The notes under the pieces: generated by a model | What the model saw: only the letters and a program-made list of their open reading frames with translations | Told to the model about the DNA's origin: nothing | The model's database searches: none | Assembly: GCA_937127435.1 (NCBI GenBank) | Contig: CAKZLZ010000171.1 | Location: 1 to 34,460 of the forward strand | Reading direction: 5' to 3' | DNA: 34,460 bases | Source of the DNA: an uncultured Verrucomicrobiota bacterium | GTDB taxonomy: Bacteria > Verrucomicrobiota > Kiritimatiellia > SS1-B-03-39 > UBA6053 | Position numbers and translations under genes: made by a program | Shown here: positions 25,133 through 34,177 of the stretch, piece after piece | Numbering within the stretch: position 1 is the stretch's first letter | Layout of the letters: the number at the start of each line of letters is the position of its first letter

Positions 25133-25253
25133 AACGGAGAGGGGGCGCCTCGCCCCCACAATTTTATAGATGGACATGGGGGCGGGGGCGCCCCCGGTCC
25201 GATTTATAATCAGGTCCGCCAGGGCAGGAGTGCCCGCGCTCCGTAGTTTTAAC
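25128..25253. repeat. GC-rich inverted-repeat element between convergent rpe and atpK
   Basis: The ends match as TTAAAACGGAG (left, including the rpe stop) and CTCCGTAGTTTTAA (right, including the atpK stop), inverted with a 2-3 base insertion. Inside are three hairpins: GGGGGCG-CCT-CGCCCCC (25141-25157), GGGGGC with GCCCCC (25178-25195), and GGGCA-GGAG-TGCCC (25222-25235). It probably ends transcription from both sides. The end symmetry and GC excess suggest a small repeat element rather than two separate terminators. Confidence 0.55.
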
Positions 25254-25719
25254 CGGCGGCGGGCAATACACCCAGGCTGAATACCAGTACGAACAGCGCG
25301 ACGGTTTCCACCATCCCGATGGTCATCAGATACAGACCGAAACCTTTGCCGGTTTCACCCAGAGAATCCGCACCGGCGGCGCCGGCTTTTCCCTGAAGGA
25401 TTGCGGAGGCGGCCATGCCGATACCGGCGAGAGCACCGCCCCATAGAAACAACGGCCACTGTCCGGCCAAGTCGGGATTGGCGGCCAAATCGGCAATACT
25501 GTTCATAAGGATCATGCTGTAAATGATCTGGGAAAGCGGCGCACCCACGAAAATAACCAGCAGGAAACTGGCGGGGCGGTCTTGGAGAAATGCACGTTTC
25601 CAGGCGCCGACAGCTGCCAATCCGGCAGTTCCCGATCCGATTGCGGATCCAACTGCGGCTATACTAAGTGCTGCGATACCGCCGAGGCGGCCTAAAGCTT
25701 CCATTGTTTGTGCGTCCAT
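25249..25719 (-). CDS. atpK: V-type ATPase proteolipid subunit K (c-ring)
   Basis: The 156-aa protein is a duplicated helical hairpin with four membrane segments (about 11-37, 51-77, 87-110, 127-151) and forms the rotating ring of the membrane part. The second hairpin holds the ion-carrying E138 in MVETVALF; the first has Q64 at the equivalent place, as in V-type rings with one carboxylate per four helices. S63, Q64, Y67, Q109, E138 and T139 line up one residue off T64, Q65, Y68, Q110 and E139 of Enterococcus hirae NtpK, the sodium site. AAGGA lies before the ATG. It is the last gene of the operon, 36 bp after atpI. Confidence 0.93.
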   Translation of the reverse strand: MDAQTMEALGRLGGIAALSIAAVGSAIGSGTAGLAAVGAWKRAFLQDRPASFLLVIFVGAPLSQIIYSMILMNSIADLAANPDLAGQWPLFLWGGALAGIGMAASAILQGKAGAAGADSLGETGKGFGLYLMTIGMVETVALFVLVFSLGVLPAAG

Positions 25720-25755
25720 AATATTGTCCTTGGTGTTATATAATTTGTTGAGAGT

Positions 25756-27507
25756 TTAAGTTCGTTTTTTGAAAGGTGCGTAGGGAATTCCACTCCAGGT
25801 GAGCCCGAGGTGGGAGGCAAATTCGAGGGTGTTCAGGCGGATGCCGTGGACCATAACGCCCATGCCGGCCAGAATGAAGTTGAGGGCATGTCCGAGGATC
25901 AAAATGACCATCATAATGCCGTTGGCAATCCAGTTGCGTTCGTCACTGCCCCCGAGGATCATGCTGTTGAAGCTGGAGGCCAGCGCAAAGGTGGCCATTC
26001 CCACGGCATAGAGCCGGACATAACTGACCACATCCACAAAATTATTCACGAAGGAGAGGGGAAGCATCATATGATCCACCCACTGTTCTTTGAACGCTTT
26101 GGGCGGGGTCATGAAAATCACAATCAAAGCCGCACTCACCATAAACAGCGGTCCGATAAAGGAGGGAAGACTTTCCCAACCCAAAACCATTTGACCGGTG
26201 ACGGCATACATGGTCCAGGTACTGCCGATCCATCCAAGTTCCGCGAGCGCCTGCAGACTTTTCCGTTTGTTCCACAAATTCCAAAGGTGGGCCAGCGTCA
26301 AATGTCCGGCCCCCATCAGGAAACAAACATTCATCACCGGTTTGGGATCTGACATGTCGGCCAAAGCGGGGATTTTCAGTGCATCCAGGAAAGGGGGTAG
26401 CTGGGAGATGCCGAATATATTTGCGGTGAGCAGACCCCAGATAACCGTGGCGCCCCCCATCAGATAAAGCAAGTTGGCAAACTTCCCTCGGGTGGCCGGT
26501 TTAAACAGATTCAATCCCAGAACGGTGAGTAATAACAGAAATCCATATCCTGCATCGCCGATAATCATACCGGAGAAGATTGAGAGAAAGACCAGAAAAC
26601 TCCAGCCGACGTCCACTTCGTTGTAGCCGGGGGTGACCCCAAGGAAAGAGAACACGGGTTGAATCCAACTTACAAAGGCATTTTGTTTGAGCAGTGTCGG
26701 GGTGGGGTCTTCCACTCCCGGTTCACGGACCTGTAGCGCGGCTCCCCACTGGGCGGCTTTGCTTTCTAATTCCGGCAATTGTTCCGTGGGAATAAATCCT
26801 TCAATCCATGCCAATTCGTTTTCATCTCCCATTCCGGCCTGGGCTTTGAGAAAATCCAATTCGTCGGCTTTAGCATCCGTAAAAGTTTTTAATGCAGGCA
26901 AGGCGCCGGCTGCCGCATTTAATTCTTCTTCTGCGGCTTTTTGAATGGAAGTGAGATGGCTGCGGATCTCTTGTATCCGCTGGGGGCCTCGCTGCGGCAT
27001 GCTCAGGGGAGCGGTGTCCACCTCTGCCAATGATTCCATACCGACGGCAACCCCAAAACCCGGATCGGCGGTGAGCCAAACCGTGTTTTCGGGTAAATCG
27101 ACCGGAGAAACCGCGGCGCGGTAAAAGGCAATGTTCAATCCCCGCGCTTGCAGGGCTTTTAAGGTTTCCGGTTGAATGTTTCCGAAAGGCGCCCAGGCAT
27201 GTTCTTCTTTGATTAATTTCTGATCCAGATCTTTGATCCGTTTCAAGGACTGATAGAGACGCTGGCAGTGGGGAATCAAAACTTCCGGATCTGATTCGGA
27301 AGCTTCGTTGGCCGGTTCTTCAATTCGCTCCAGTTTTTGAATTAACTGTTGAAGTTCTTTTAATTCTTCGCTGCGCTCTTCAATCCCGTGATTGTCATTA
27401 GGCATGAGTTTAAGGTGCATGCCCGCAAAGTCCCGCAGAGATTCAAGCAGGGCGGAAGCATCTTCCGCGCGGCTGATTAAAGTGGCATGGGTCATGGGCG
27501 TAATCAT
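25756..27507 (-). CDS. atpI: V-type ATPase subunit I (a-subunit homologue)
   Basis: The 583-aa stator membrane subunit has a cytoplasmic N-terminal half with charged helical stretches (around 40-75 and 180-250) and a membrane half with about seven segments from residue 295 on. R498 in SYVRLYAVGMA is the position of the essential arginine that faces the ring carboxylate in V-type a-subunits. GDAGYGFLLLL and GMGVMVHGIRLNTLEF are further family signatures. The start overlaps the atpD stop as ATGA; a second ATG four codons on is possible. Size is somewhat below the ~650 aa usual for subunit I, matching the short bacterial form. Confidence 0.93.
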   Translation of the reverse strand: MITPMTHATLISRAEDASALLESLRDFAGMHLKLMPNDNHGIEERSEELKELQQLIQKLERIEEPANEASESDPEVLIPHCQRLYQSLKRIKDLDQKLIKEEHAWAPFGNIQPETLKALQARGLNIAFYRAAVSPVDLPENTVWLTADPGFGVAVGMESLAEVDTAPLSMPQRGPQRIQEIRSHLTSIQKAAEEELNAAAGALPALKTFTDAKADELDFLKAQAGMGDENELAWIEGFIPTEQLPELESKAAQWGAALQVREPGVEDPTPTLLKQNAFVSWIQPVFSFLGVTPGYNEVDVGWSFLVFLSIFSGMIIGDAGYGFLLLLTVLGLNLFKPATRGKFANLLYLMGGATVIWGLLTANIFGISQLPPFLDALKIPALADMSDPKPVMNVCFLMGAGHLTLAHLWNLWNKRKSLQALAELGWIGSTWTMYAVTGQMVLGWESLPSFIGPLFMVSAALIVIFMTPPKAFKEQWVDHMMLPLSFVNNFVDVVSYVRLYAVGMATFALASSFNSMILGGSDERNWIANGIMMVILILGHALNFILAGMGVMVHGIRLNTLEFASHLGLTWSGIPYAPFKKRT

Positions 27508-28097
27508 GCGGCGGCCTCATTTTTCTTTTTGGCCAATTTGCCACGGGCCACCCCGGCCACTTGTTCGTCACCCAGGGTAATACGGATGATGCGGATATTA
27601 TCTTTGGCTTCCGGAATTTTCACTTTTTCGAACAGGTTCACCCGCTGACTGGTGGTGCGAAGTTCAGCTTCAATCAGTGCTTCCTGCTGTTGCAAAATTT
27701 CCAGTTTCACCGAAGTGGTGACTTCGTGTTTTAATGCGGCCAAGCCATCGTCGATCCAAACCGGTTTTTCAAATCGGTCCGGACAGTTTTCTTCAATGTC
27801 AAAATTTTCCAATACCGGCACATCCACCCCGGCAATGTGTTGTTCGCCGATTTCGAGTTTTTTCACCGTTATCCAATCCGCCAGGGGCAGGGGCTCCGCG
27901 AACAGGGCCATCCAGGACTGACGTTCCCGTTGCACTTTCTTTAATTCCGCCTCCATGTCTTCCCGTTGAATTTCCACCTGACGCAATTCAGATTGCAACT
28001 GCTGCTTCTTGAGTTGCAGGGTCGGCAGATAGCGCTGAAACCGTTTGAGGGAATCGCGCTGGACTCTGAGTTCTGATTTGGTTCTTTTTAGGGGCAT
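27504..28097 (-). CDS. atpD: V-type ATPase subunit D (central stalk)
   Basis: The 197-aa protein begins MPLKRTKSELRVQRDSLKR, close to the normal LxLTKxxLxxxRxxLxxL start of subunit D, and has long charged helices at both ends (about 1-60 and 140-185) that form the coiled coil of the rotor shaft. It links ATP hydrolysis in the A3B3 head to rotation of the K ring. It starts 36 nt after atpB; this short spacer (28098-28133) holds AT-rich repeated words such as CCATTTGC and TATTACC. It overlaps atpI by 4 bp. Confidence 0.92.
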   Translation of the reverse strand: MPLKRTKSELRVQRDSLKRFQRYLPTLQLKKQQLQSELRQVEIQREDMEAELKKVQRERQSWMALFAEPLPLADWITVKKLEIGEQHIAGVDVPVLENFDIEENCPDRFEKPVWIDDGLAALKHEVTTSVKLEILQQQEALIEAELRTTSQRVNLFEKVKIPEAKDNIRIIRITLGDEQVAGVARGKLAKKKNEAAA

Positions 28098-28133
28098 GAC
28101 AGATAGCGAAAGGGTAATAGCAAATGGCGGAGT

Positions 28134-29429
28134 CTAATTTTTCGGCCAGAATTCTTGGATGAGCTCGGTGGGCATTCCGCATTCGTCTGATTCAAAGCAT
28201 TCTTTCAGGATTTCCCAGCAGGTATCCAGGGCGTCTTCCAAGTGAAGGGTGACCCGAAGATCCATCAGTTTGTCTTCAAACAGTCCGCCGAATTTCACCA
28301 GCTTGCTGTCGTATTCGGTCATCCGGAAACCCATAGAGCGTTTCTCTTCGGTTGAGCGGAAGGCCGCATACAACTGAATCATCCGGTCCATGATTTTCCG
28401 ATGGTCGGCGCGGGTGTCGTCATTCACAAACTGTTTGAGTCGGCTGAGACTTCCGAAAGGCTCAATACGGCCGTTGCGCAGGTAAAACTGACCTTCCGTA
28501 ATATATCCGGTATTGTCGGGCACGGGATGGGTGACGTCATCTCCCGGCATGGTGGTTGCCGCCAGAATGGTAATGGATCCTGCGGTTTCAAAATCGACCG
28601 CTTTTTCATAGCGGGCTGCCAACTGAGAATATAAATCACCGGGATACCCCCGGTTGGAAGGAATCTTCTCCATGGTAATGGCGATTTCCTTCATGGCATC
28701 CGCGTAGTTGGTCATGTCGGTGAGCAGAACCAAAACCTCTTTATTCTCGAGCGCAAATTTTTCGGCTACAGCCAAACAGAGGTCGGGAACAAACAAACAT
28801 TCCACTGTAGGGTCGGCAGCGGTATGTACATACATCACAGTACGACTGAGTGATCCTGCTTCTTCGAGCGTTTCGCGGAAGAAAAGGTAATCATCGTATT
28901 TAAGTCCCATGCCTCCGAGGATGATCACATCCACTTCCGCCTGCAGGGCGATACGTGCCAGCAAAGGGTTGTAGGGTTCACCGGCGACGGAGAAAATGGG
29001 GAGCTTCTGGGATTGGACCAGGGTGTTGAACACATCGATCATGGGAATCCCGGTCCGCACCATTTTGCGGGGGATAATACGTTGGGAAGGATTGACCGAA
29101 GGACCCGCAACACCTACCGGAGCGGCATCCAATTCCGGACGGTTGTCACGGGGAACACCACTGCCGTCAAAAATACGTCCCAGGAGATCATCGGAAAAGG
29201 GAACGGTGAGGCCATGTCCGAGGAAGCGGACGGTGGCATCGGTGGGTACGCCCCGGCTTCCGCTGAAGATCTGCAGGTAGACCTGTTCACCATCCAGCTG
29301 AATCACCTGGGCGAGGGAGCTTTCATCTCCAAAGGAAACTTCGGCCAAATCGCCGTAGCCCACGTCTTTGGCGCGGAGCATCAGAACGTTACCGACAATA
29401 TTTTCAATTCCGTGATAAAGGGTATGCAT
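28134..29429 (-). CDS. atpB: V-type ATPase subunit B (non-catalytic)
   Basis: The 431-aa subunit alternates with A in the hexameric head. It has the beta-barrel N-terminus ([17 protein letters not shown]), then a RecA-like domain with [19 protein letters not shown] in place of a canonical Walker [35 protein letters not shown] and [21 protein letters not shown], as expected for the non-catalytic B type. Length is near the usual ~435-460. It starts 2 bp after the atpA stop, so the two catalytic-head subunits are made from adjacent coding regions. Confidence 0.95.
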   Translation of the reverse strand: MHTLYHGIENIVGNVLMLRAKDVGYGDLAEVSFGDESSLAQVIQLDGEQVYLQIFSGSRGVPTDATVRFLGHGLTVPFSDDLLGRIFDGSGVPRDNRPELDAAPVGVAGPSVNPSQRIIPRKMVRTGIPMIDVFNTLVQSQKLPIFSVAGEPYNPLLARIALQAEVDVIILGGMGLKYDDYLFFRETLEEAGSLSRTVMYVHTAADPTVECLFVPDLCLAVAEKFALENKEVLVLLTDMTNYADAMKEIAITMEKIPSNRGYPGDLYSQLAARYEKAVDFETAGSITILAATTMPGDDVTHPVPDNTGYITEGQFYLRNGRIEPFGSLSRLKQFVNDDTRADHRKIMDRMIQLYAAFRSTEEKRSMGFRMTEYDSKLVKFGGLFEDKLMDLRVTLHLEDALDTCWEILKECFESDECGMPTELIQEFWPKN

Positions 29430-29431
29430 GA

Positions 29432-31189
29432 TTATTTCTCCTCCCCGGTGCTGCGACAGGCTTCGACCGCCGCCAGCAATTTTTCTTCTGCGGTTTTAAA
29501 TTCAGGACTTTCCATGGGAATACGGTTCCAGTCTTTTGCGATCTGTTGCCAACGCAGGAATTCCTGACGGGCATTGTCCCGGGTTTTAAACGTTAAAGGG
29601 GTGGTCAGAATCTGATGAATGATACTGAACACATGGGTTTGACGTTCAGCGGATGAGGCACCGTCCACATCGTGGAAGGCGTCCTGCTGCAGATAAACTT
29701 CATCCAGAAATTCCGCTTTGAGGTACATCACAAAATCGGGCATGGCGGTCCCTTCTTCACCCACCACTTTCATCATCTGTTCCACATCCCGGCCTTCGCG
29801 GAGTCCGCGACGGGTTTGATCCAGTTTTTCAGGATCCACCAGACTGGGATATTTACTCCAACTTTCCAGCGGGTCGATCGAAGGATAACGGCGTTGATCC
29901 GAACGTTCACGGCTCAGACCGTGGAATGCACCCACCACTTTTAAAGTACTTTGGGTAACGGGTTCTTCAAAATTTCCGCCCGCCGGAGAAACCGTTCCAC
30001 CAATGGTAACTGATCCAATGGTGCCGTCTTTGAGGCGAACCAGTCCGGCACGTTCGTAGAAATTGGCAATCACAGTTTCCAGATAGGCGGGGAAAGCTTC
30101 CTCACCGGGAATCTCTTCCAGACGTCCGGAAAGTTCGCGCAGCGCCTGGGCCCAACGGGAAGTGGAATCCGCCAGCATCAAAACATTGAGTCCCATTTGA
30201 CGGTAATATTCGGCAATGGTCACTCCGGTGTAAACCGACGCTTCACGGGAAGCTACCGGCATGGAAGAAGTGTTACAAATGATCAGCGTACGTTCCATCA
30301 GGGATTTGCCGGTGCGCGGATCTTCCAGTTCGGGGAATTCCCGAAGGGTTTCCACCACTTCACCCGCACGTTCACCGCAGGCGGCGACGATCACGATATC
30401 CACGTCGGCCCGGCGACTGGTGATTTGTTGGAGAACGGTTTTACCCGCTCCGAAAGGTCCGGGAATACAATAGGTTCCGCCTTTGGCCACCGGGAAAAAG
30501 GTGTCGAGGATTCGCACCTGGGTGGTCATGTTTTCGGTGGGGCGTAAGCGTTCGTCAAAAGCGGTGATCGCTTTTTTAACCGGCCAGGATTGGTAGAGTT
30601 TAATGTCCCGGAGTTCACCGGCACTGTCCGCCACTTTGGCAATCACGGTGTCGACGGTGCAGGTTTGGGCTGCTGAAATTTCTTTAACCGTGAATTTTCC
30701 TCTCCAGTCGAAAGGCACCATGATGCGGTGGGTGAACATCCCTTCGGGCACGGTTCCCACGGATTCACCGGCTTCCACCAGGTCACCGGCTTTTACGGAA
30801 GGAGTGAAATCCCATTTGGCGGTACGGTCGAGTCCGTCAATGTATTGTCCGCGTTCCAAAAAGTAGCCGCACTGTTCGGCCAATTCGGGAAGCGGATTTT
30901 GCAGACCGTCATAGACAGATTTTAAAAGTCCCGGTCCGAGTTCAACGGACAGCAGTTCGCCGGAGAATTCAACCGGATCGCCGACTTTCAGTCCGGCGGT
31001 ATCTTCGAATACCTGCAACCAGCATTGGCGGCCGCGGATCCGTACGATCTCAGCTTTGAGCTTTAAATTGTTAATCACGGCGTAACCGACTTCATTCTGC
31101 ATGACCGCCTCGGGGAAGGTCACACGGATAAGGTTACCGTTTACACCGTCAATGGTGCCGGTGGAGGTGCGGGTTTTGGTTTCACTCAT
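29432..31189 (-). CDS. atpA: V-type ATPase subunit A (catalytic)
   Basis: The 585-aa catalytic subunit hydrolyses or makes ATP. The Walker A motif is GPFGAGKT (244-251), followed by GERAGEV (272-278), [14 protein letters not shown], and the V-type non-homologous region (about 110-200) that separates it from F1 beta. [12 protein letters not shown] marks the C-terminal domain. Length is that of V/A-type A subunits. It overlaps the DUF2764 gene by 4 bp and is 2 bp upstream of atpB. Whether the complex mainly pumps ions or makes ATP cannot be told from sequence. Confidence 0.97.
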   Translation of the reverse strand: MSETKTRTSTGTIDGVNGNLIRVTFPEAVMQNEVGYAVINNLKLKAEIVRIRGRQCWLQVFEDTAGLKVGDPVEFSGELLSVELGPGLLKSVYDGLQNPLPELAEQCGYFLERGQYIDGLDRTAKWDFTPSVKAGDLVEAGESVGTVPEGMFTHRIMVPFDWRGKFTVKEISAAQTCTVDTVIAKVADSAGELRDIKLYQSWPVKKAITAFDERLRPTENMTTQVRILDTFFPVAKGGTYCIPGPFGAGKTVLQQITSRRADVDIVIVAACGERAGEVVETLREFPELEDPRTGKSLMERTLIICNTSSMPVASREASVYTGVTIAEYYRQMGLNVLMLADSTSRWAQALRELSGRLEEIPGEEAFPAYLETVIANFYERAGLVRLKDGTIGSVTIGGTVSPAGGNFEEPVTQSTLKVVGAFHGLSRERSDQRRYPSIDPLESWSKYPSLVDPEKLDQTRRGLREGRDVEQMMKVVGEEGTAMPDFVMYLKAEFLDEVYLQQDAFHDVDGASSAERQTHVFSIIHQILTTPLTFKTRDNARQEFLRWQQIAKDWNRIPMESPEFKTAEEKLLAAVEACRSTGEEK

Positions 31190-31740
31190 GCGGAAAGTTC
31201 CTGTTTGCGTAATTCCTCAAGTACAGGTGCGAGGAAGGACTGGGTATGTTCTTGAAATTGTTTAAGACCTTCCGCTTCGTTCCAAATTTCCCGGCGTTCG
31301 AGGATTTGGAGTTGCAGGGCATAGCCCAGAAGATCTTGAAGAGAGTAAGGGGCTTGACGGCGGCGGTCCTCGATCCAGTTCCACAAAGAGGCCTGTAAAC
31401 CTTTTTCCCGGATTAGCGGATCGCTGGCCTGCCAGGCCTGTTGATGTTCGCCACGCAGTTGGTCGGATGCAATGTCACCGGGGGTGCCGGTGACCGTTTC
31501 CTGGGGAAGGCGCTGACGTCGTTCGTACTGGTTTTGTGCCTGCCATTCGGCTTTGGCCTGGGTCCATTCTTTCGCAAACGCGGATTTCCCTGTGGGAGGA
31601 TTTGCGCACACCGCATCGAGTTCATCCAAATCAGATGAAGAAAGATGGGCACTGCATTCCCGCATAAACTCTCCGAACTTCAGAGGGCAGGGGGCTTCCA
31701 GGGACAACGCAGGAAAGCTGGACAGCAGATAAGTCCGCAT
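31186..31740 (-). CDS. DUF2764 protein, V-ATPase operon
   Basis: The 184-aa protein opens MRTYLLSSFPALSL, the typical start of DUF2764 proteins, which occur between atpE and atpA in chlamydial and Bacteroidetes V-ATPase operons. It is mostly helical and charged, with conserved-looking blocks PYSLQDLLGYALQLQILER and LKQFQEH near the C-terminus. No membrane segment or signal is present. The family has no established function; its place in the operon and the absence of a subunit C gene make a stalk or adaptor role an attractive inference. It starts 5 bp after atpE and overlaps atpA by 4 bp. Confidence 0.82.
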   Translation of the reverse strand: MRTYLLSSFPALSLEAPCPLKFGEFMRECSAHLSSSDLDELDAVCANPPTGKSAFAKEWTQAKAEWQAQNQYERRQRLPQETVTGTPGDIASDQLRGEHQQAWQASDPLIREKGLQASLWNWIEDRRRQAPYSLQDLLGYALQLQILERREIWNEAEGLKQFQEHTQSFLAPVLEELRKQELSA

Positions 31741-31745
31741 GGGAA

Positions 31746-32348
31746 TTACGCTCCGGAAGCTTCAGGACGTAACAGCGCGGCCAATTCAGGTCGCAGATTT
31801 TGGCTCAACCAATCCGCCACTGCCTGTGAAGTGAAATCCACCGCTTCGGCGGAATCTCCAAAACTTAAACTGAATCCAGCGCCGGTCTTGGCGTTCATTA
31901 CCACTTCACTTCCCTGTCCGGCATCTTTCAGCAAGGCAGGAAGAAGATCTTTCAGTTTTCCGGCCAGTTCTTCACCCGCTTCGACTGAAACTTTACCGGA
32001 ACCGGAAGCTGCCAGCACGGGGATGACTTGTGAGATAAGCTCTTCTGAGGACAATACCGATGCCGCCGCTTTTTCAGCCGCTACATTGATTTGCCGTGCC
32101 ATCTCTGTGCGGAGTTTTAACAGTAAATCGCGGGAGGCCTGTTCAAGAGCGGTTTGTCCCCTGGAAATGCTCGCTTCCGCCTGTTTCTCGGCGTCTGCAA
32201 TGATTTTTTCCGCCTGTTGGCGGGCATCTGACAAAACGTTTTCGGCTTTGGACTGGGCGTCCGCAAGGATTTGATCCCGTTCAGCCTCGGACTTTTTCAG
32301 TCCTTCGTTTTGGATTCGTTCTAAGAGGGGTTGGATAGTGTCAGTCAT
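31746..32348 (-). CDS. atpE: V-type ATPase subunit E (peripheral stalk)
   Basis: The 200-aa protein has an Ala/Glu/Lys/Gln-rich N-terminal half (about 1-90), with repeated AExxAxxIxxxAExQA stretches that form the right-handed coiled coil of the peripheral stalk, and a globular C-terminal half of the E type. It is the first gene of the operon. Upstream, the strand is AT-rich without a clear Shine-Dalgarno, so the operon promoter must lie in 32349-32590. No separate subunit G/H partner gene is adjacent; if the stalk needs one, it is elsewhere. Confidence 0.85.
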   Translation of the reverse strand: MTDTIQPLLERIQNEGLKKSEAERDQILADAQSKAENVLSDARQQAEKIIADAEKQAEASISRGQTALEQASRDLLLKLRTEMARQINVAAEKAAASVLSSEELISQVIPVLAASGSGKVSVEAGEELAGKLKDLLPALLKDAGQGSEVVMNAKTGAGFSLSFGDSAEAVDFTSQAVADWLSQNLRPELAALLRPEASGA

Positions 32349-32590
32349 AGGCGTTATGTATTAGTATTGAGATTTCTTTTCTTCAATTCTTAAAATGATA
32401 AAGTTTTAACGGATACGGGTTAGAGAATGATGAGGATTAGAGAATCTCCTTTTAGAATCAGGATCTCTGTGCACACGGGGACAAGCCAAACGTTTGTTTT
32501 TAAAGCACCATTTGTGGAATGCGGCCTATAGCTAAGAGGAGTTTATAAATAAAGTTGCAGCCTTAACCGAAGCGTTGTAGCACTTTGCTT
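32349..32590. other. Divergent promoter region between the V-ATPase operon and the next gene
   Basis: The 242 nt must carry promoters in both directions. It is AT-rich, with no convincing consensus -35/-10 pair. An AAGAGGAG followed by TTTATAA at 32535-32550 looks like a ribosome site, but no start codon follows at a suitable distance. A 34-codon frame at 32427-32531 has no support. Confidence 0.4.
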
Positions 32591-33907
32591 ATGCACAAAA
32601 CCTGGGTAAAAATTTCATTTTGGGTTCTGACACTCTTTGTGGCAGGCGGGTTCATTTTTCATTGGAAATTATTCCGAATCCCCCGTCAAAAAATAGAAGC
32701 CATTGAACAGCGGTTAAAATCGGAAGGACGGGCGATGACGCTTTCTGATCTTGCGCCGGATCCCATCCCGGAAGCGGAAAATGCCGCACCATTCTATTTG
32801 GACGCCTACCGGATCCTCGAAACGCTTAAACATGAGGAGGAAAATATTTTTGAGTGGATCCGCAAGCTGGATCAACCCACTACTGAACCCGCCATGCTCG
32901 TGCAGGTGAAAGCATTATTTGAAACCGGGGAATTTTCAGATGCAATGGAACTTCTGGATCAGGCAACCGGGATGGAGGACTGTCAGTTTGATCTCAATTA
33001 TGATTCGGGTGCGAATATGTTACTTCCGCACATTACCCATATGATGAAATTGAGTGGCTTATTACGGAAACGAATTCAAATTCAAGTGGATGACGGAAAT
33101 CCGGCCGGGGCAGGGGATGCATTAAAAACGTTAAACGTGCTGGCTTCCCGCTTGGATCAGGAACCTCTGCTTATTTCCCAATTGGTTCGGGTGGCAAATA
33201 TCGAATTGTATAAAGATGCGTTGGCATATGTCCTGGCCCACACCGAGCCGGATGCCGCGTTTCTTGATGAGATGGATCAACAATTGGCAAAGTTGTCCCG
33301 GGATCCCTTTTCCCCCAATTGGATGGATTCGGAACGTTTATACTTTCTAAGTATTTTGAGGTCGGAGGATTTTTCTACTTACTCCGGCTATGGAAACCTC
33401 TGGGATCAACTCCCGGATGTTTGGGATACGGCAGTTTACCTTTGTCATTTGGCCACCCCGGTTTTAGATGAATTGTGTTTTTTGGAGATGATCCTGCATT
33501 TGGAAAAAGTTTATACCCAGCCTTTCTATGAAATTGATTGGGATGCTCTCGAACAAAGAATCGAAGAGATTCCTGATCCTTTTTTTCTCAGCAAGAACGC
33601 TTTTTGGAGCCCTTCCCGCAGCCAAGCAAAGCAGATCAGTGGAAAGCTGATGATTCAACAGGCGGGAATCGTGGTGGAACTTTATCGCATCCGATTGAAA
33701 AGAGAGGCCTTTCCCGAGGACCTGAGCGGCTTTGCGACTGAAACGGTTCAGGATCCTTTTAGCGGAAAGGATTTGAAATATGAAATGACCGACGACGGTT
33801 TTCGCTTATACTCTGTGGGTCCCAACCAGATAGATGACCATGGGATAAAGAACCGCAAAACCGATAAAGATGATCTGTTGTGGAGTCATCCTTATGTGGT
33901 GCAATGA
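32591..33907 (+). CDS. Membrane-anchored protein of unknown function with pseudopilin-like C-terminus
   Basis: The 438-aa protein starts MHKTWVKISFW at ATG 32591; a TTG two codons earlier is less likely. One membrane segment (about 9-27) is followed by a large, mainly helical exterior part. The last 70 residues contain LYRIRLKREAFPEDLSGF, DPFSGKDLKY and FRLYSVGPNQIDDHG, a block seen at the end of many PVC-group proteins and resembling the type II pseudopilin (GspG-like) C-terminal fold, where the Asp/Gly loop can bind calcium. No prepilin cleavage site is present. It stands alone between the divergent V-ATPase operon and a fold-back repeat. Function unknown. Confidence 0.7.
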   Translation: MHKTWVKISFWVLTLFVAGGFIFHWKLFRIPRQKIEAIEQRLKSEGRAMTLSDLAPDPIPEAENAAPFYLDAYRILETLKHEEENIFEWIRKLDQPTTEPAMLVQVKALFETGEFSDAMELLDQATGMEDCQFDLNYDSGANMLLPHITHMMKLSGLLRKRIQIQVDDGNPAGAGDALKTLNVLASRLDQEPLLISQLVRVANIELYKDALAYVLAHTEPDAAFLDEMDQQLAKLSRDPFSPNWMDSERLYFLSILRSEDFSTYSGYGNLWDQLPDVWDTAVYLCHLATPVLDELCFLEMILHLEKVYTQPFYEIDWDALEQRIEEIPDPFFLSKNAFWSPSRSQAKQISGKLMIQQAGIVVELYRIRLKREAFPEDLSGFATETVQDPFSGKDLKYEMTDDGFRLYSVGPNQIDDHGIKNRKTDKDDLLWSHPYVVQ

Positions 33908-33914
33908 AACGCCA

Positions 33915-34153
33915 AACGCCCGCACCCACTTCGGGGCGCAAAGATTTGATGATTTAGCTCCCGGAGCTGCGGTCGCAGGCTCCCTTGCACCGGGCTACCT
34001 GCCTTGACTCCTCCGGAGCCCTGTTAAGGATGGGTGTGAATTACCCGTGCTCCGAAGGAATACCGGCGGGTAGCCCAGGGTGAGGAGCTTGCGATCCGGC
34101 CCTGGGGAATTGTTGTCGATTATAAAGTGCACCCCGAAGTGGGTGCGGGTGTT
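33915..34153. repeat. Long fold-back (MITE-like) inverted-repeat element
   Basis: The 24-bp ends 33917-33940 and 34128-34151 are inverted copies at 22 of 24 positions (core CCCGCACCCACTTCGGGG). Inward, further pairs match in the same order: GGTCGCAGGCTCCC with GGAGCTTGCGATCC, and CACCGGGCTACCTGCC with GGCGGGTAGCCCAGGG. The full 239 bp can thus fold into one extended hairpin. It starts 8 bp after one stop codon and ends 25 bp before the convergent GH20 stop. It has no reading frame of its own, so it is a non-autonomous repeat or a very long bidirectional terminator. Confidence 0.65.
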
Positions 34154-34177
34154 TCCCGTAAGAAGTATGGATAGACC

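Noticed and set aside
32427..32531. 34-codon frame in the divergent promoter region
   Set aside because: No ribosome site and arginine-rich random composition; it lies where promoters must be.
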